Source of the DNA: Eleginops maclovinus | Taxonomy: Eukaryota; Chordata; Actinopteri; Perciformes; Eleginopidae | Reading direction: 5' to 3' | DNA length: 64,000 bases | Assembly: GCF_036324505.1 (NCBI RefSeq) | Contig: NC_086356.1 | Location: forward strand, 11,284,744 to 11,348,743 | Shown here: positions 38,760 to 53,159 of the stretch, piece after piece | How the letters are laid out: each line of letters opens with the position of its first letter | How positions within the stretch are numbered: the stretch's first letter is position 1 | Translations under genes and position numbers: made by a program | Notes under the pieces: generated by a model | What the model was told of the DNA's origin: nothing | The model's database searches: none | What the model saw: only the letters and a program-made list of their open reading frames with translations

Positions 38760-41700
38760 GCTTGAAATGGTGGTGTCCTCAATACTAAGGTAACATTTTT
38801 CAAACGTTTTATGTTTTTAGTTTGGATTTGGTTGACTTCTTGTTTTATTACCCAGAAAGCTTCTGAAAATGAGTTTTGTTTTTTCAGTAGAATAGCAGAT
38901 TGGCTAGAATGTTGTCATCCTCATTCATCTGTGTTTTCTTCCACTTGACCCCTCATACCTTGCCGTGCAAGACAAAAAAAAAAATCCTCATGACTGATGG
39001 ACGTGCTGGCTATTTGGACATCTGTCTTCTCTTTCATAATCCTGGCAGGGAGAGGTCTAGGTACAGTGTGACAGGCTTCCACAACAGCGTGTACTTACAC
39101 CCGGTAGAAACATCTCTGTGGCTTCAGTCTCAGAGATCAGCCATTAGTAGGTTGTCAATCTAGCAAGCACTAACTGTCTTCTGGGCAGCTAGCAGTGAGA
39201 TTCAGCCCATGGCTTCCAACAAGGAGGGAGATGAGAGATCATTACAGTCCAGATAAATGTAGCTCCTGTAAAGATATAGTGTCTAGGCAGGTGCTGAATG
39301 TGGCACAATTATTTTGGTTATGTGGATAATGGAGTAAAATCAGCACAGTATTAAAGCAAAGTTTTTTGACAAGTGGTATTCCCAGAAGGCTGTGAGTTAC
39401 ACACTTTGGTATTATTTGACATTAAGGAACACATGCTCACAAATAATGAGATGATGAATGTCATGCATGTTGACATATTGCTCCTTAATTCTCCTTACAG
39501 GAAATCATTAAGGGAGTAGAGGCACATACATTAGGATTTTAGTATTCTTGCACTGTAGACTATGTGGCTAATAAGGTGTTACTTTCAGGAAAATTCATAC
39601 TTTATTAAGACATTCCTACATGCATTTGGAACATATGTCTAAAAGCAGGTGTATAGAGGGTTATTATATAATCAGAAATAGCTCCAGGTACATTCCATTT
39701 TGGAGACCATATGATAAACCCTTTGTATTTGTTTTAAAATATATCAAATTGTATTACACATGAGTAGTTGTGGCTTATGTATTTCCAAAGCATTCCAGCT
39801 CTTTGGATTAACTTTGTGTCAATAATGGATTTCAATACGTTACTTTAAATTGATTTCAATAGCACACAAATACCAAAGTCAAGCCTCTGTGTATTTGCAC
39901 CTTTAATTGATTCAACTAACATCCTGTTTGTCTAACTGAAATCTTAATAGTATCTGCTTTTACTGTCAAAATCCTTCTTATTTAGTAGTAATGAAAAATA
40001 AGAAGCACACAGTTTAATGTGGTATAGCTAGCTAGTTATGTAGGCATATCTTCAAAGGGGGGAGGATGAATAAAGTCTTAGAAGCATTCAAACATTCATA
40101 CTTTTAGCAGAACATGTCACTTGGAGAGCACAAATGCATGCTGTTGCAGAGAATAACAATTTGCTTTCAGTTGGACTTGAAGAGTTGGATTTCATTCTTT
40201 ATCCAAATTCATCAATAAAACCTTCAGATGTCTGTGAAACTGCAGTCCAGCTGGCTCTGCATGGACTTACTTTCCCTAAATTATTTGCCTGAAAGGTGAT
40301 GTAGAATCAGAAGAAAAGAGCTTTAACTCAAACACCTTCTCTGTTAGATGCCCAAGAAGTCTGCTTTTTAAACAGATATCTGTCTTCAGCAATAACAAGT
40401 ACAAACAAACAAAAATTGAATATAGTGCGCATTTAATCTGAGTTACCCTTTCAAAAGGTGTTTAATGGTGTTGAGGGTGTTGGTTTTAAATTATTCTGCG
40501 ATACACAATGGACGTCACATCACACTTTTCCTATAATTTAAATAATAAATAGACCGTACTTTCTCTAAAAATGTTTCTCTTTCCAGTCTGTTTGCCTCCT
40601 CCTATAATCCTCCCCTTTGCTTTTAGTGTGCCAACTGTACCTCACCAGCACTTCCTCTCTGGAGATCAGGACATTTAAAATATGCATCATTCCAACACTC
40701 TGCGTGTCGTCAACCGACCACACACACTTCTGCATATTTCATCAGACAGGTGTACCTGAAGCTACAGCGGTATAGAGGATTCACTATGGCAATCGTATTA
40801 TACACATCGTTTTTTTCCTCCAGTTCTTCCGCACCGGCTGAGTAACCCATGGATGCATACCTTAAACTCCACCTTAAGAACTTGGCTTGCTTTGTGTGTT
40901 TGATGAAGCCTTAACTGACATAACAATGCAAAAACACACTGGAGTTTCCCTGGAAATCCAGTTAGTCTTCATGAAAGCCTTGATTATCCTAGCCTTTATG
41001 ACAAATTTCAGCCTTTTGATGAGGAATTTTAGAAACCAAGTAAGGCATGAATAGTCATAAAAGTGAACAGGAGTAGAAGGGAACTTTCTATGACCAATAG
41101 ATTTATAGAATTGAACAACTTCAATGATCCCTGGGGTATTTTATGTATATATTTCAAAGGCAATGTGTCACGTGTCACCGCCACTTTCAGGCTAATGGCT
41201 CTTTAATGGCTTCATCTATCCATTTAGCCTCATTGAGTTCTATGCAATGCTGATCCCGCCAGGTTTTTTTTCGCCTAGTGGTGGATGCTTCATATACTTG
41301 ACCATTGGAGAGCTAGTGGAGTTGCAGAACTGTCTGTGAGTGCAGTGGATGCAGGGGTGTCAAGACTTATTTGAATGTTATTTTTTCTAATTGCTTGGGG
41401 TTTGAGCTATAATGAAGATAAAACGTTGTGTCCTGTTATATACACCCATGCCAGTGTAATAGTTACTATTAGCATTTTTACTTGTACTTCTAGTAGTATT
41501 TTTATCATTAATACTTGTAATAGTAGTCCCACATTCTATTTTTAATTTACTTTTTAAATATAGGTCCTGTAAACGTTGTCTCCAGCAAAACCTTGGACAG
41601 CAACCACCATTACTTATTAGAATATGTTTTCTGTTAACCTTGTCTAAATGCTTCCCTAACCATTGAAAGCCAACATTTGGTCAGTTGAAGAAATGCTTAT

Positions 41701-42240
41701 GTTCGACCCAAAACATGGGTGTTTGAGAATATCGACCAGAAACATTGAAAACCATCTAAAAACTCACTGAACAGCACACTTAATTGTAGACTGTATACTT
41801 CTAATCATGTCGTTAAAATTCCTACACATTCGTTTTTGGTTTATTTCTGCCCTTTGGGAATTTTCACTACATCTATTTTGCTACATTTCAGCACCATGGA
41901 CAGCAACCATATGAAGCTTGCCTTTTAGTTGTGTTTCATCACCATGGATATCAATCACCAGTGTTCTATTCACTTTCACTTTTAGCTGTAGTTGAACAAA
42001 ATCCACAGAGCCTGTGCTGTATTGTTTTTCTTTTTTAGAATAGATTCACTGGGAGTCATTCCAAGTTTAAATTAACACATCCATACAGTCACGTTGTACT
42101 TTATGCAAAGTGCACAGCCTACACGTGGCATAGTGTGACACCTTCTGTGCCACTAACCGCCTTCTCACTTTGTTGTATTTTATTAAAACCTCAAATACCG
42201 AAATCAGTAAGCCTCTCTTCACCTTTGCTTAGCTTCCTAT
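38760..42240. other. Gene-free stretch, nothing recognised
   Basis: AT-rich sequence. An 18-base motif resembling ACCATGGACAGCAACCAT recurs at 41590, 41893 and 41941. No supported gene or known transposon. Confidence 0.5.
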
Positions 42241-42857
42241 CGTTATTTCGCCTAAATTGATCACTGTCAAGCTATAGTGGTCCACCTACAGCCTTGGTGT
42301 AAATGTTATCCATCAGTAGAAAAAAGTCACGACACTGCTTCTTATCCTCAGACACCCTCAGTTCGCTCGCCTTCCTCCTCATCCAGTCCAGACCCACCCC
42401 TTACTGTCTGCCATGACCGTCCTCTACAATACGAGACTGTATTCTTTGTACCTCCCCTTTCTCGCCCTCAGTCTGTGCATCCCAGCCTCCCTTCCTAGAT
42501 ATCCATCCCACACCTCTCCAACCGCAAACGGCTCCTACGGTGAGAAAAAAAAGAGAGAACAGAACAGTTTCAAACACGTCGGCATAAATCTCACAACCAG
42601 AGCTCCCCTTTTCTCCTTCCCCTCCTGACGGACTTCATTACTTTATTTCTCTGCGCACCAATGCCCGAGACCACGCCGAAACGAAGGATTTTTTTCCCTT
42701 GAGCATGACAAGGATTGCCAAATCATCCGCAATCCAACATCACCGACTGAGCCACCAGCATGAGCACTGGATACATATGCTCCAGCAGAAGTTGTTGGCT
42801 CGAGCAATAATAAATCTTGGAGCCCAAATACAGCTAAGAGGGGAGAGTCAGTTTTAG
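42241..42857 (+). other. Candidate 5' (first) exon with strong splice donor
   Basis: The region has more CpG and fewer homopolymers than its surroundings and ends in TTTTAG followed by GTAAGTAT, a near-ideal U1 splice donor (GT at 42858-42859). No good acceptor was found upstream, so it reads as a 5' exon and not an internal one. A 50-codon frame from ATG 42705 (A at -3) terminates in the TAG formed by the last three exon bases. It would be an upstream open frame, or a small peptide if translated. The exon start is unknown and no TATA box is evident. It could be the untranslated first exon of a large gene to the right, or a lncRNA exon. I cannot name the gene. Confidence 0.35.
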
Positions 42858-42859
42858 GT

Positions 42860-45800
42860 AAGTATCCCGGCTTGGACCTCTAACATTGAATGAGAGAATG
42901 TTATATATATTTCTCTTCTTCTGTCCATCACTGACCACGAGGTAGTGATGGGGTAGGCAGGGCTATATTGTGGCACAATTATGGCGATGTTGCGTGGTCA
43001 GCATGTTACTGAGGTGGCCGGTGGTGTCCTTTTTCAGGATTGAGGCAATGTTGTTCCTCGCACTGTGAAGCGACCTTTTAAATAATCGGTGTGCATGTCT
43101 TTCCAAGCTCCGTCCGGACCGAATGTAGACGGAGCGTTCTGTGGTTATTAAAATGATATCATGACTCTTATAACCTTATTAAACCTATCATCTCCAAACA
43201 TTATGCAAATTAGATATTCTCTCGATTAGGGTGCACTGGCTGCGTTCTCTCTGCACGTTGTGAGACAGCATCTTCCCGCGGTGATGCTGCAGAAGTGCGG
43301 ATAACAAGGAGCATAAAACACTGGGTGAAACAATGATCTCAGAATTTAGGGTTCGCATATTACGTGGACCTGCCGCGGCTTTATTGAATGGCATTAGAGA
43401 GGCAACATTAATTCAGACTGAAGGTGCATTAGCAGGCCTGCAGATCTCTGTGGATTCGGCATCAATATTTGTATTCAAGCTAAAAACGTGTGCAGTCCAT
43501 TCGTGGCTTTCTATATCCATGTTGATCAATTCATCCCGGAACTGCATGATCCATTAACTAAAAGTGAGTGCCATCCCAGCTTGGATATTGGACACGGGAT
43601 GAGTTGCGTTCATGCTTCCTGTTATTATTATTTTTTTCTGGATTCTGTGTTACGGATGAATTGCTGCCCGTATTGGTTTCTGAGAAAGCAAATAGTCAGC
43701 TGGAACTGTGTTTCTGTGTACGTGCTGGTCTGAGTTGTACGTGGCTCTAAGGGCGCGTGCAAGAAAGCAAGCACGTATGCTTGTTTTACTGTGTGTGCGT
43801 GTATGTCACCAGTGAGGCAAAGTTGCCGTTCCCTGTTCCCTCAAGTTGCTTTGATTGCTGTTCCACTGACTAACTGCGAGGGGAGCTCAAGCTCTTTTAC
43901 ACCAGGTGTCATTATGTGGCTAAAGGCAAGATAACTGTGTATCATACTGATACCAACTCTATGAAATTAAAAAAGTGGCTTCTCTTTGAAATTGGCCCGG
44001 AAGCATTTATCTGCACTTCCATAACTGTCACTGCAGTTTTGTTTTTTTTGTCATTGTTTCTTTTTTGGGAATGCAAGCCTAATGAGCTACATACATGTAC
44101 ATACAGTATACTTAATATACTCCGAGAAATAATGCCATATATGCATGTATAATTGCCATGTATAAAATAAAAGACAACACAAAGAAAAGAATGGCCATAA
44201 TGCAAGCCCAAGATTTCACTACCGCAGAAAGACTATAGCTTATTCTTCAAAGAGCGGGCTGAACATTTGTCTGTGTGGCCCCCGACAGTGAAAAATCCTG
44301 CATTCTGAATGTGAACTTTAAGTTAAGCTTTAATGTTTGAAATTGACATTATGCTGAACACAAGTCAATACATCCTGCTGTATTGTTCTCCCTTCGTCTC
44401 CAAATGTGCAGAAAATTGCACTGGCAGAAGCGGAACTTGCTGAAAAAAGCAGCCTTACTCAGTATGCCTCATTCAATCTGGTGGCCTTTTCATTGGCAAA
44501 ACGCTGGCAACATGTAATCATTTTTTCAGAGGGAAGGCATTTCACATCACATTGCCAAAATGAAAATGCCAGCAGTAGCTTAAAGCTCTATTTGTGTCAT
44601 GGCTTGAGATGACCCAGTGTTGATGATGCTTTCAAGGACTGAAGAGAGAACATTCAGCAGCAGAGGTCCTTTTACAAGCCTTGGCAGTGCAATGCATGGA
44701 ATGTCTATAAAGCATGTGACTTTGATTCTTAATAGGCAATAAAATGAGCACAAACCGATATATTAATAATGGAAAATATAGTTCCTGCTTCCAACCTTTA
44801 CACACAGAGCTGCTCTAGTAACCTATCGTATGTATATTATTTTCCTTCTGTCATTGTGGTGGACAGTACTAGTTTTGTATTGGTAGAACCCACCATCTCC
44901 CCCTCTCTCCCTGTATGTCACTGTCTTTGTATTCTTGTACTAGCACGCCATTGTTTATATGTGGGGGCTGGTTGCAGCTGTACTGTCCAGAAGGCTGCTT
45001 CCCTAGAGGTTTAAAACAAAGGAAATCTGTTTTCATCAGAAACAAACAACAGGGTCACATAATGACATGTGACAAAATCTCTCAGAAAAGCTGGTAAGCT
45101 TAAATGTTTTTGAGAGGCAGCTGAATCATTTGACCTACACTAGGGGCTGTTTAACCTATGTGCTGCTGCTATCAGTCTCACAAGACCACATGCAGGAGAA
45201 CCATGCTCGTATAGTATGATGTTCAAAATGAATTCTCACCTCGTAGGCTCAGAATTAAAGGGTTGGTAGCTGATGACAAGTGGTTAATTACATTTTTGCA
45301 CACCATGACATTCAAACCATGTTAAGCCTTGATTAACAATTCCAGAAGGAACATTTGTTTTTTTTTTCTTCCTTCAACTGCCTCAAAAAAAAAATCCTTT
45401 CTTTGAACCCCCATGCACAGTACATGAAACTATTGAATTGAGACTGTGAGAACTAAATCATAGTTTTAACATTGATTGTTGTATCCACTGCTCTTTCCAT
45501 CAGTCAGTTACTAAAGCCACACATTTTTGGCTCTGTGTGAAACCTCCGGAGAACTAAAAGCAGGCTCAGAAAAAGCATCACAATGGACAATGTTATTGTT
45601 ATAAACTATTTAGCCATTCAACATTCATAGTTTGTCATCCGAATGCAGCGGTTTCTGTCCAGTCTGTCTGTTTCTCCTTCCCTTCTTCCTCACAGTGGGG
45701 TACCACCATCTAAGTTTTTGTGAGTGAACATAAGCACCATTTTATAATACAATCAAGAAATAAATTGCACATCAAAGGTTAACCAACCAGAAATTAATTA

Positions 45801-46970
45801 TTTACCAGAGAAATATATAAATGCACTTCCAGTTCCTGAAAGCAAAGCCAATTGTTAGCGTGCCTTTTGACTGCTGATGAATCAGAATATGATGTTATGT
45901 AAAATTCATTAATTATTAAGTTCATTTAGAGGCGCTGCAGTTCAACAGTTTTGCAGTGGAATTTATATTTTTTCAAGATTTTGGGGGGTTTAGTGTTCGG
46001 CATAAAAATGAAGGAGTAAACCATTTATTTCGGCTTTGAAATGTGTAAGATCAGACCTTGCATATTTGGTTAAGTCCTCGGCAAATGATTCATCTTGACC
46101 TAACATTTGGTGGTTGCCATGCAAGAGACACAAAAAGGGATGCTAATATGAGCCTCTGGAAACCTTGCCCCTGTTTTATTAGGCAGTACCAGGCGGCTCA
46201 GTTATTTTTCCTTAAAATATGATACCTAGACAACACAGTCATAATGTCAGTCATTAATCTGGCATGACACAGCCATGTTCTTTGCTGGCTGATATGCTGT
46301 TGTTGTGCATCCGTTTGGACTTTCTGCCTGGTGTTACCGTGAGTAAGAGAGGGAGAGGAAGAGATATGTTTTGATTTGCTGTGGTCTTTCACATCAATGA
46401 ACAATAGAGGTCTGCACTGGCCGGCGATTAAACAGAGAACCTTTTAACTTCATTTGCTTCACTGTTGCCTCCCATATTCCCTCCAGCAATGTAATTTGAT
46501 CTGCTCCAGCCTAGAAGTTGTGTCTGAGATATCCTAATCGAAATACTGTCTTCTCAGTCGTAATATCTTCGAGCTCAGATTTGTATAGAAATGAAACGCA
46601 GCTGTGACCAGGATTTTGCAATTGGCAAATCTGTTGCAGAGATTTTCTTTTTCACCGGCATCTGTTTGGTAATGTTATGGTTAGCCATAACATTTCTGGG
46701 GAAAATGTAATACTGTGGGGATCATGTTCTATATCAGTGTGTCTGGTTGATATATTATCAATGTTAAACATATCTACAAAACTTTCACACCCAACATATA
46801 TTTTTAGAATACTGTTCATATTCAACATTTCTTACTATAATAATCTACAATATCCATTTTCCGGCAACTGAAGCTTGAGGAAGATATTGTAAAAGTTGTT
46901 TCCATATGCATCAACACAGATGCAGCATGGTGTTTTTCAGAAAAAAAAATACAGATAAGCCCACTATACA
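42860..46970. other. Gene-free stretch, possible first intron
   Basis: If the 42857 donor is real, this would be intron. It contains a GC-rich hairpin (43107-43114 with 43128-43135) and is otherwise AT-rich. The stretch around 45720-45960, with TTCATTAATTATTAAG, resembles a conserved noncoding element, but that cannot be shown from one sequence. Confidence 0.4.
43107..43135. repeat. GC-rich inverted repeat
   Basis: GCTCCGTC and its exact reverse complement GACGGAGC pair across a 13-base loop, about 250 bases downstream of the candidate exon donor. The embedded GTCCGGAC is itself palindromic. Confidence 0.7.
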
Positions 46971-46974
46971 CTGT

Positions 46975-47095
46975 AAGCTACCTGCCTAGCACTTAACGTC
47001 AGACAACGTTTGCGACTAAATGGTAAACACAGTGAAGGATTTAGCAGCTAAAGAGCCGGATTTGTCTGCTCAACGCGTAAGCCGACTAACATTTT
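46975..47095. repeat. Fragment of an abundant teleost repeat (tentative)
   Basis: GGTAAACACAGTGAAGGATT followed by TAGCAGCTAAAGAGCCGGAT resembles a phrase I know from dispersed repeats in many percomorph genomes. The class is unclear to me (probably a non-autonomous DNA element) and the ends are not visible. Confidence 0.35.
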
Positions 47096-49530
47096 TTGCC
47101 TTATCAACTTTGTAAGTGTCTTAATATGACAGGGGTATATTTACAGTTGGGTGTTGCTGCCAAGTGGCCATGACAATCCTAATCATAGGTGTAAGGTTGA
47201 TATAATGATATACGATATTGATAAATGTTAACCCAATTATTTTGTACAGTCATCTAACACCTAGACACATTTTTATTTGATGCAAACATCATTGGTCATG
47301 TGCCCAGTACATCATGCTACTCAGAGGTAGAAGAAAACTATGGTGTAGTTACTTTATTTTTATGGTTTCTGCCATTTTTCCGCACACTGGAACAAATCTC
47401 TTCAACACAATAATACATACCCAGTCCGCTTTGGGCACCCTGTTTGAATGATTTCCTTCTAGTCTCATGCTTCAACAAAGTCAGTTCTCAAAGTTCTTTA
47501 CACTTCTGGGGCACACATCCAGCTGGTTGGTCATAACTCAATGTGATTGTGGTGGTTACAGCTTCTAGGAGAGTGGCACTGTGCCGACAGTGATTTCCAG
47601 GGCGCACTGAAAACTATAACTCAGATACAGATTTTCAGCATGGCAACTATTTTTTCTCTTCATAAACACTGTGTTTAAATAATGAAAGAGCTTGATAGTA
47701 GATGGATAATTTGATAGGTGATTGAATTTGTTGAATGATTTAGCCGTAACGAAGTGAAAAGTTAACTTTAATTACAAGTATAACGTTTTCAGTTCAATCA
47801 GACGTCTGCCTTACTTCCGATGGTCAGCATTGGGTTCATTATTCTATGCTTGCAAAGATAGCCATTCACCTACTGAGTGCATCCTTTGAAGCGTAATGGG
47901 GAAAACAATCGACTGGCAAGCAATAGAAAATAGCCAGCACTTTCACTTCACTATGTGAGTCTGTATCGTTTATAATTGGTTTAGATCACTATGGCAAAAA
48001 AAGGATTTCACATCTTTTGAAAATTAGCCCCTCTTAAAAAGCACTTTATACACTGTCAGTGTGTTGAAGCATGGAACACCCTACAAGCACTTAAAGTGGG
48101 TGATAGGATTAATTGATTCGCAATAAAATTATAAAAAATGGTAACTTTGACTGTCATGTACAAGTGTACTAGAGCCACAGACTTGCCCCAGTCACAACCA
48201 ATCAAACACACATTCTATTGTTGTATTTATTTATTTGCATTTAATACAATCACGGATAAATGTTTCGATATAACATCCTTTTTAAATATAATATTTAAAT
48301 AATTGAATAACACATTTGGTTTAATCCTGTACTATTACACTTACTGTTAACGTGCATAAACAAATCCAAAGTACTTATTTCTATGTGTCAGCTAAGCATC
48401 TGCCAGTGTAGAGTAAAACGCCTCAATTTAAGATGTGAACAATCATGGAACGATAATCTTTCTAACAAATTTTAATCAGGCATTGGACAGAGAAGTTTTT
48501 AATCTTGTACAATCTTTTTGGTGCTGACTATCAGTTTTGAAACACTCCCTGCTGGAACATTTTACTCGCCTCCAAATATTCCTTAAAATGAAGAAACATT
48601 TTCTAAAACATTCAACTAGTCTGGGATCTAAATATGGAGCCTGGATTGAGATAAGAAGCTGCTATTTTCAGTATGGACACTAAGTCCCAATTTGGAAGAA
48701 TTGAACAGCTGATCAGTCATTTGCGAGAGAGGGGTTGATTCACAGACTGACCCATGACCGATGTGATGCTGTTGAGGCAATACACTGCTCATGCCAGTGG
48801 CTCGCAGTATCAGTGGCCTATATTGCAGCTCAGCCTGAAATGCAGCAAATTACAGATCCAATATTCAAATTGGGTTGGAATGATATCTTAAAAGCTCTTT
48901 TACCTGGCTGAACTGCTTCATTAGCTTAGCTTAATTTACAAAGCTTATTGTATCTTTCTTATATAATCTGTTTGCAGATAAACTGTTCATGGATCTGAAT
49001 TTGTGTGCTGATTTAGTTTTGACTATTAGAGGCAATTTGTGACCAAACCTGTAATCACAGTTTCATGACATTTTCATTAAAAGTTACACCCACAAATCAT
49101 TAACGCTTACTTTTCACACACTTAAAGTTTGTTAAGGCACCCGACGCACCAGGCTTTTAATTCATGTATCGTAACAAAGGTTTGTAAATATGCAGTTTTT
49201 GTTTCTCTGTTTTTTTTAAATACTTCACACGCAGAACCTTTTTTGGCCTGGACAAATGTGACATGAGGCAATAAAAGCAGTCAGCTTTGGTTGCTTTAGT
49301 CGTTTGAATTAGATTTGATCTGTCTGGGCTTTATGAAAAACACATTTGAGGCAGCATTTCCCCTAAAAAGTAAGTTCTTTAGCAAAATTGACATCATTTT
49401 TCAGTCGATTAGTGCAGCAACTTAGTGCTGTAAAAGCCATTGTGGTACTGACTCCAGAAGTAGAACATGAATGGCCTTACACAGCACTTTCACAAAAGTA
49501 CCGACCTATAGATTTTCTCTATATATCCGA
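47096..49530. other. Gene-free stretch, nothing recognised
   Basis: AT-rich sequence. A nine-base-arm AT palindrome lies at 48281-48299. No supported gene. Confidence 0.55.
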
Positions 49531-49532
49531 CC

Positions 49533-49709
<177 letters not shown>

Positions 49710-52700
49710 TATGTCCCTCTATGCACTGTGAGCTTTTTGAGTGACATCTGCCATGGCATCAGATATGTATATTAGTAATAACTTATACATAGATCCTTCA
49801 TGTACACCAATGCCAATAGTACGTGTCCCGATGGATGAACCATTAGAACATTTGCATATCTAGTATCTGATTTTCATTGCCAAAGCACATCCTGTCACAC
49901 TTAGCCTGAGGGACGTTGAACAGAGATCTGTGCATATTTGTGATCTTTTGGCGTTGCCTCCAGGGCTGTTGCTATGGTAACTCTTATAACCTTGTGTCGC
50001 GTCTTCAACTGGTGTTCGTGCGTGCGTTTGGTCAGCTTTATACTCACTTATCATTCATGCAATCATTATTTTAAATTTGCCCAATGAATGAAGAATGAGA
50101 AAAAAAATGATTAACTGAGTTTCATAATGACCTGTAGTTTTAAATGATGTGGATTCACTGCTGTAGTTGGAATATCATGAATATTTTTTTTTAGCAGAGG
50201 TTAATTCACACCTGAACGATGCTGTATTGTTTTTGACATTATTACAATTAAATTGGATTTGCCTCAGGATAAAGAATACTATTAAAAGACAACACAATAA
50301 AAATATTCTATCTCGTCCAGACATGCAAATGTTACTGCTTCAGTTTATAATTATAGTTATACTAAAACTTTCTGTTTGTATTCATAGCATGTCACAATGG
50401 TTTTAATATCCTTAAGTTTTTTGTTCACAAGCAAGTTTTCAAATGCACATGTTTCTGCCTGCTTATACATACATTGATATATTACAGCCATATTTACTTA
50501 CTAAAACATCTTTCAAATTCAGAAATGACTGACATTTACAGATAATATTCTAAATGTGAACAAAGAGTGACTTGGTTGAAAATCTCTCTGGGATGGAAGT
50601 GGGATACAACACATTTAAAAAAAGCAAGAACTAAAACTGAACCCTTCCAACTCCCAAATGTAATGTCGACTGAAGGACACAAGCCCGCAGATTTCTCTGA
50701 AAGAAACTGTAAACCATCCAAATGAGTACAAATGATTATACTGTAACATCAATAAATGTAACCATTACCTTAATTTGTCAATTAAAAAATAATAATTCTC
50801 AATCATGGGAGAGAAACTGTGTTAAAACACCATTTTCATGTTAGGACATTCAACAGAAAATATATTTTAGATTAATGATAGAGGGTACCAGCTGTGTTTA
50901 TTAGGATTTCTTTTCAAAATCCTGGATGAAAAAAGTCAATATACAAAAGCACTAATAGTTTGCTGGAAAGAGGGTTAGGTCAACTGTCAGCATGGGTTCT
51001 GAAACGAAGATCAAGCGATGCATATTTAGAAGTAGAAATGCGACTGCGGCCAGAAATAATAAAAACACACAAAACCCTGAATAAAATTAGAAACTAAGTA
51101 GGACAAACATATAGGACAGTTTAGGGATTTAAAAAAGGCAGATTACAAAAACGTGTTTCCCCTTGTTTTAAGTTATATCTTAATATATAATAATTCATCA
51201 TATTTAAGATATAATATTTTATTCTCGCCATGGGAGTCAGAGTGTTAGAGGAAATGTGATTTGAGAAAGCTGCTAATCTTTACAACATTTCATGCTTCAA
51301 AACAATTTAGGGAAATACATTCACCAGATATTCCAATCACTGCCCACATCTCCAATTTATTTAGCAAATTTGTTTTGTACTATGAGGCTAACACAATACA
51401 TACACAAAGTCCATTTTTTGGCCCTGGTTTAGCTTCTATACCATACAAGATAAAGCTGTATGGCACATGTGTAACACGTACATACTATATTTACTTCATC
51501 ATTTCAAAGACTGCTTGTTATAGTAATGCCCGGGGTCTCGTCACCACCTGGTTGTAAGCCGACTCAACTAAAGATTAAAATTCTCCAATATGACAGGATG
51601 GAATAAACCAGTCTCAGTGCAGCAGAGGCCTTCATGCACTGTTGGACTCCATTTGTCTTGACTTTGGTTACCATGAAGACTGTTGGGATTACTAATAAAC
51701 AATGGCAGTGGGTTGCCACCTGGCAACCTATGGTGATTGCCTGCTGGAGGAAGGAGACCCAACCAGCTGGCCATTCTTCATCACTGGTGCCAGCCGCTGC
51801 CCCTTCCTCAGCACATGTGTAGTGCTCAGTCGAGAGGAATGCTAGTTCTCTTGTGCATCCATCATCCTCTGTAGGTTATAACCCTGTCACAGACTGCAGG
51901 CAAGACTCGCGTCGAATGTTTATGATAGAAGCTTACCTGCTGTTGTATAGTATGGTATATTTTCGTGCTGTGTAAGCTGGTGCCATTGTGCTCTGCCTTA
52001 AGTGAGTCTAGTACTGAGTTCCACTTCAGAGAAGAGACGATTGGAGGGTGAATAAAAGCTCCAAGTCAGTCAATTGGCCCTGAATTGCTAGAACTTAACT
52101 GCAATATCAGCAGTGCAAAAAAAGTGGCTGCCTTGGTCAACTTTTTTCTCGGCTTAACCTGCTCAGCCCCTTACATTGACATCAGGGTCAGGTGGATAGG
52201 GAGGAAGTGGAAGGAGGAGAGGCACTGTGCTCGATTTATCAGTAATTATGGAGTGCTATTTTCTCTGTCTCCTATCTATGTCTGCCCTGGGAAGCAGTAG
52301 CCATTCTTTAATCTTGACACCCGGTGATCATGTAACACGAGGAAGTTGCTATTAAAGGTGGAGAGAATTGGAGGGGGCCTCTCTCCTGCTCCTCTTTTAG
52401 GGGAGGCGGGTTGACAGAGATGGTGAGCACGGCAATAGATGAGCGAGGGGATAAAGGAGAATGGGGTTGAAAAGAGAAGGCGGTTGAGGTAACGACAGCT
52501 GTTTCTTGGAGGTTTTTTGGGGTTAAGCGGTAAGAGGAATATCTAGGGAATCTTCTGTAGTCTTTTCTTTTAGCAAAAAAAAAAGCCTTGCCACAGGACA
52601 CATGATCTAATTTAATTTTTAGATGAAGTAAAACAACTGTAATAATGTGAAATTCTGTTGTAAAGCAGAGAGGTCTTTATGATGTTCCCTCTGGGCTTGC

Positions 52701-53150
52701 TTTGCACTTAGTCAAAAGCAATCAAAAAAATATGGGGGGTAATTATAATCTGCTTAGGGATAATTGTTTATCAGATAACATGAATCAGCTGATGTACAGT
52801 AGATGCAACCTAAACCAAATGTTGTGCCTTAACTCCTCTTTCAATTTTAGATTATATCTGCCAGCAAAAAGTGTCTCAAGAAAAAATTCTAATCTCTTTG
52901 ATTTTTACTGCAGGTTTTTCATGGAGATGCAACATCTAGACCACAAAAAGCCAAACGGATTCAATTAATTATTTCTATATTTATTTGATTATAATTGGGT
53001 AAAAACTGTGTACCCCTATTAAGTCATCCATATGCAGGCAATAAAACATTAAAAAATATTTCCAATTTGATTCATTCTGAAACACATGAGTGGGTGACAA
53101 ACTGACTTGCTTTCAATCAGCAGAGGCATATGAAATACACATTGATTGAG
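49710..53150. other. Gene-free stretch, nothing recognised
   Basis: AT-rich sequence, with an 11-base-arm inverted repeat at 51173-51183 and 51204-51214. A minus-strand frame at 52308-52601 and a plus-strand frame at 51634-51822 show no family resemblance. Confidence 0.5.
51173..51214. repeat. AT-rich inverted repeat, 11-bp arms
   Basis: TTATATCTTAA and its reverse complement TTAAGATATAA are separated by a 20-base AT loop. Confidence 0.7.
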
Positions 53151-53159
53151 TCTCTTAAC

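Noticed and set aside
42277..42628. Two overlapping 71-73-codon plus-strand frames in the candidate first exon
   Set aside because: Pro/Ser-rich frames in pyrimidine-rich DNA with no family resemblance. The exon is more likely untranslated.
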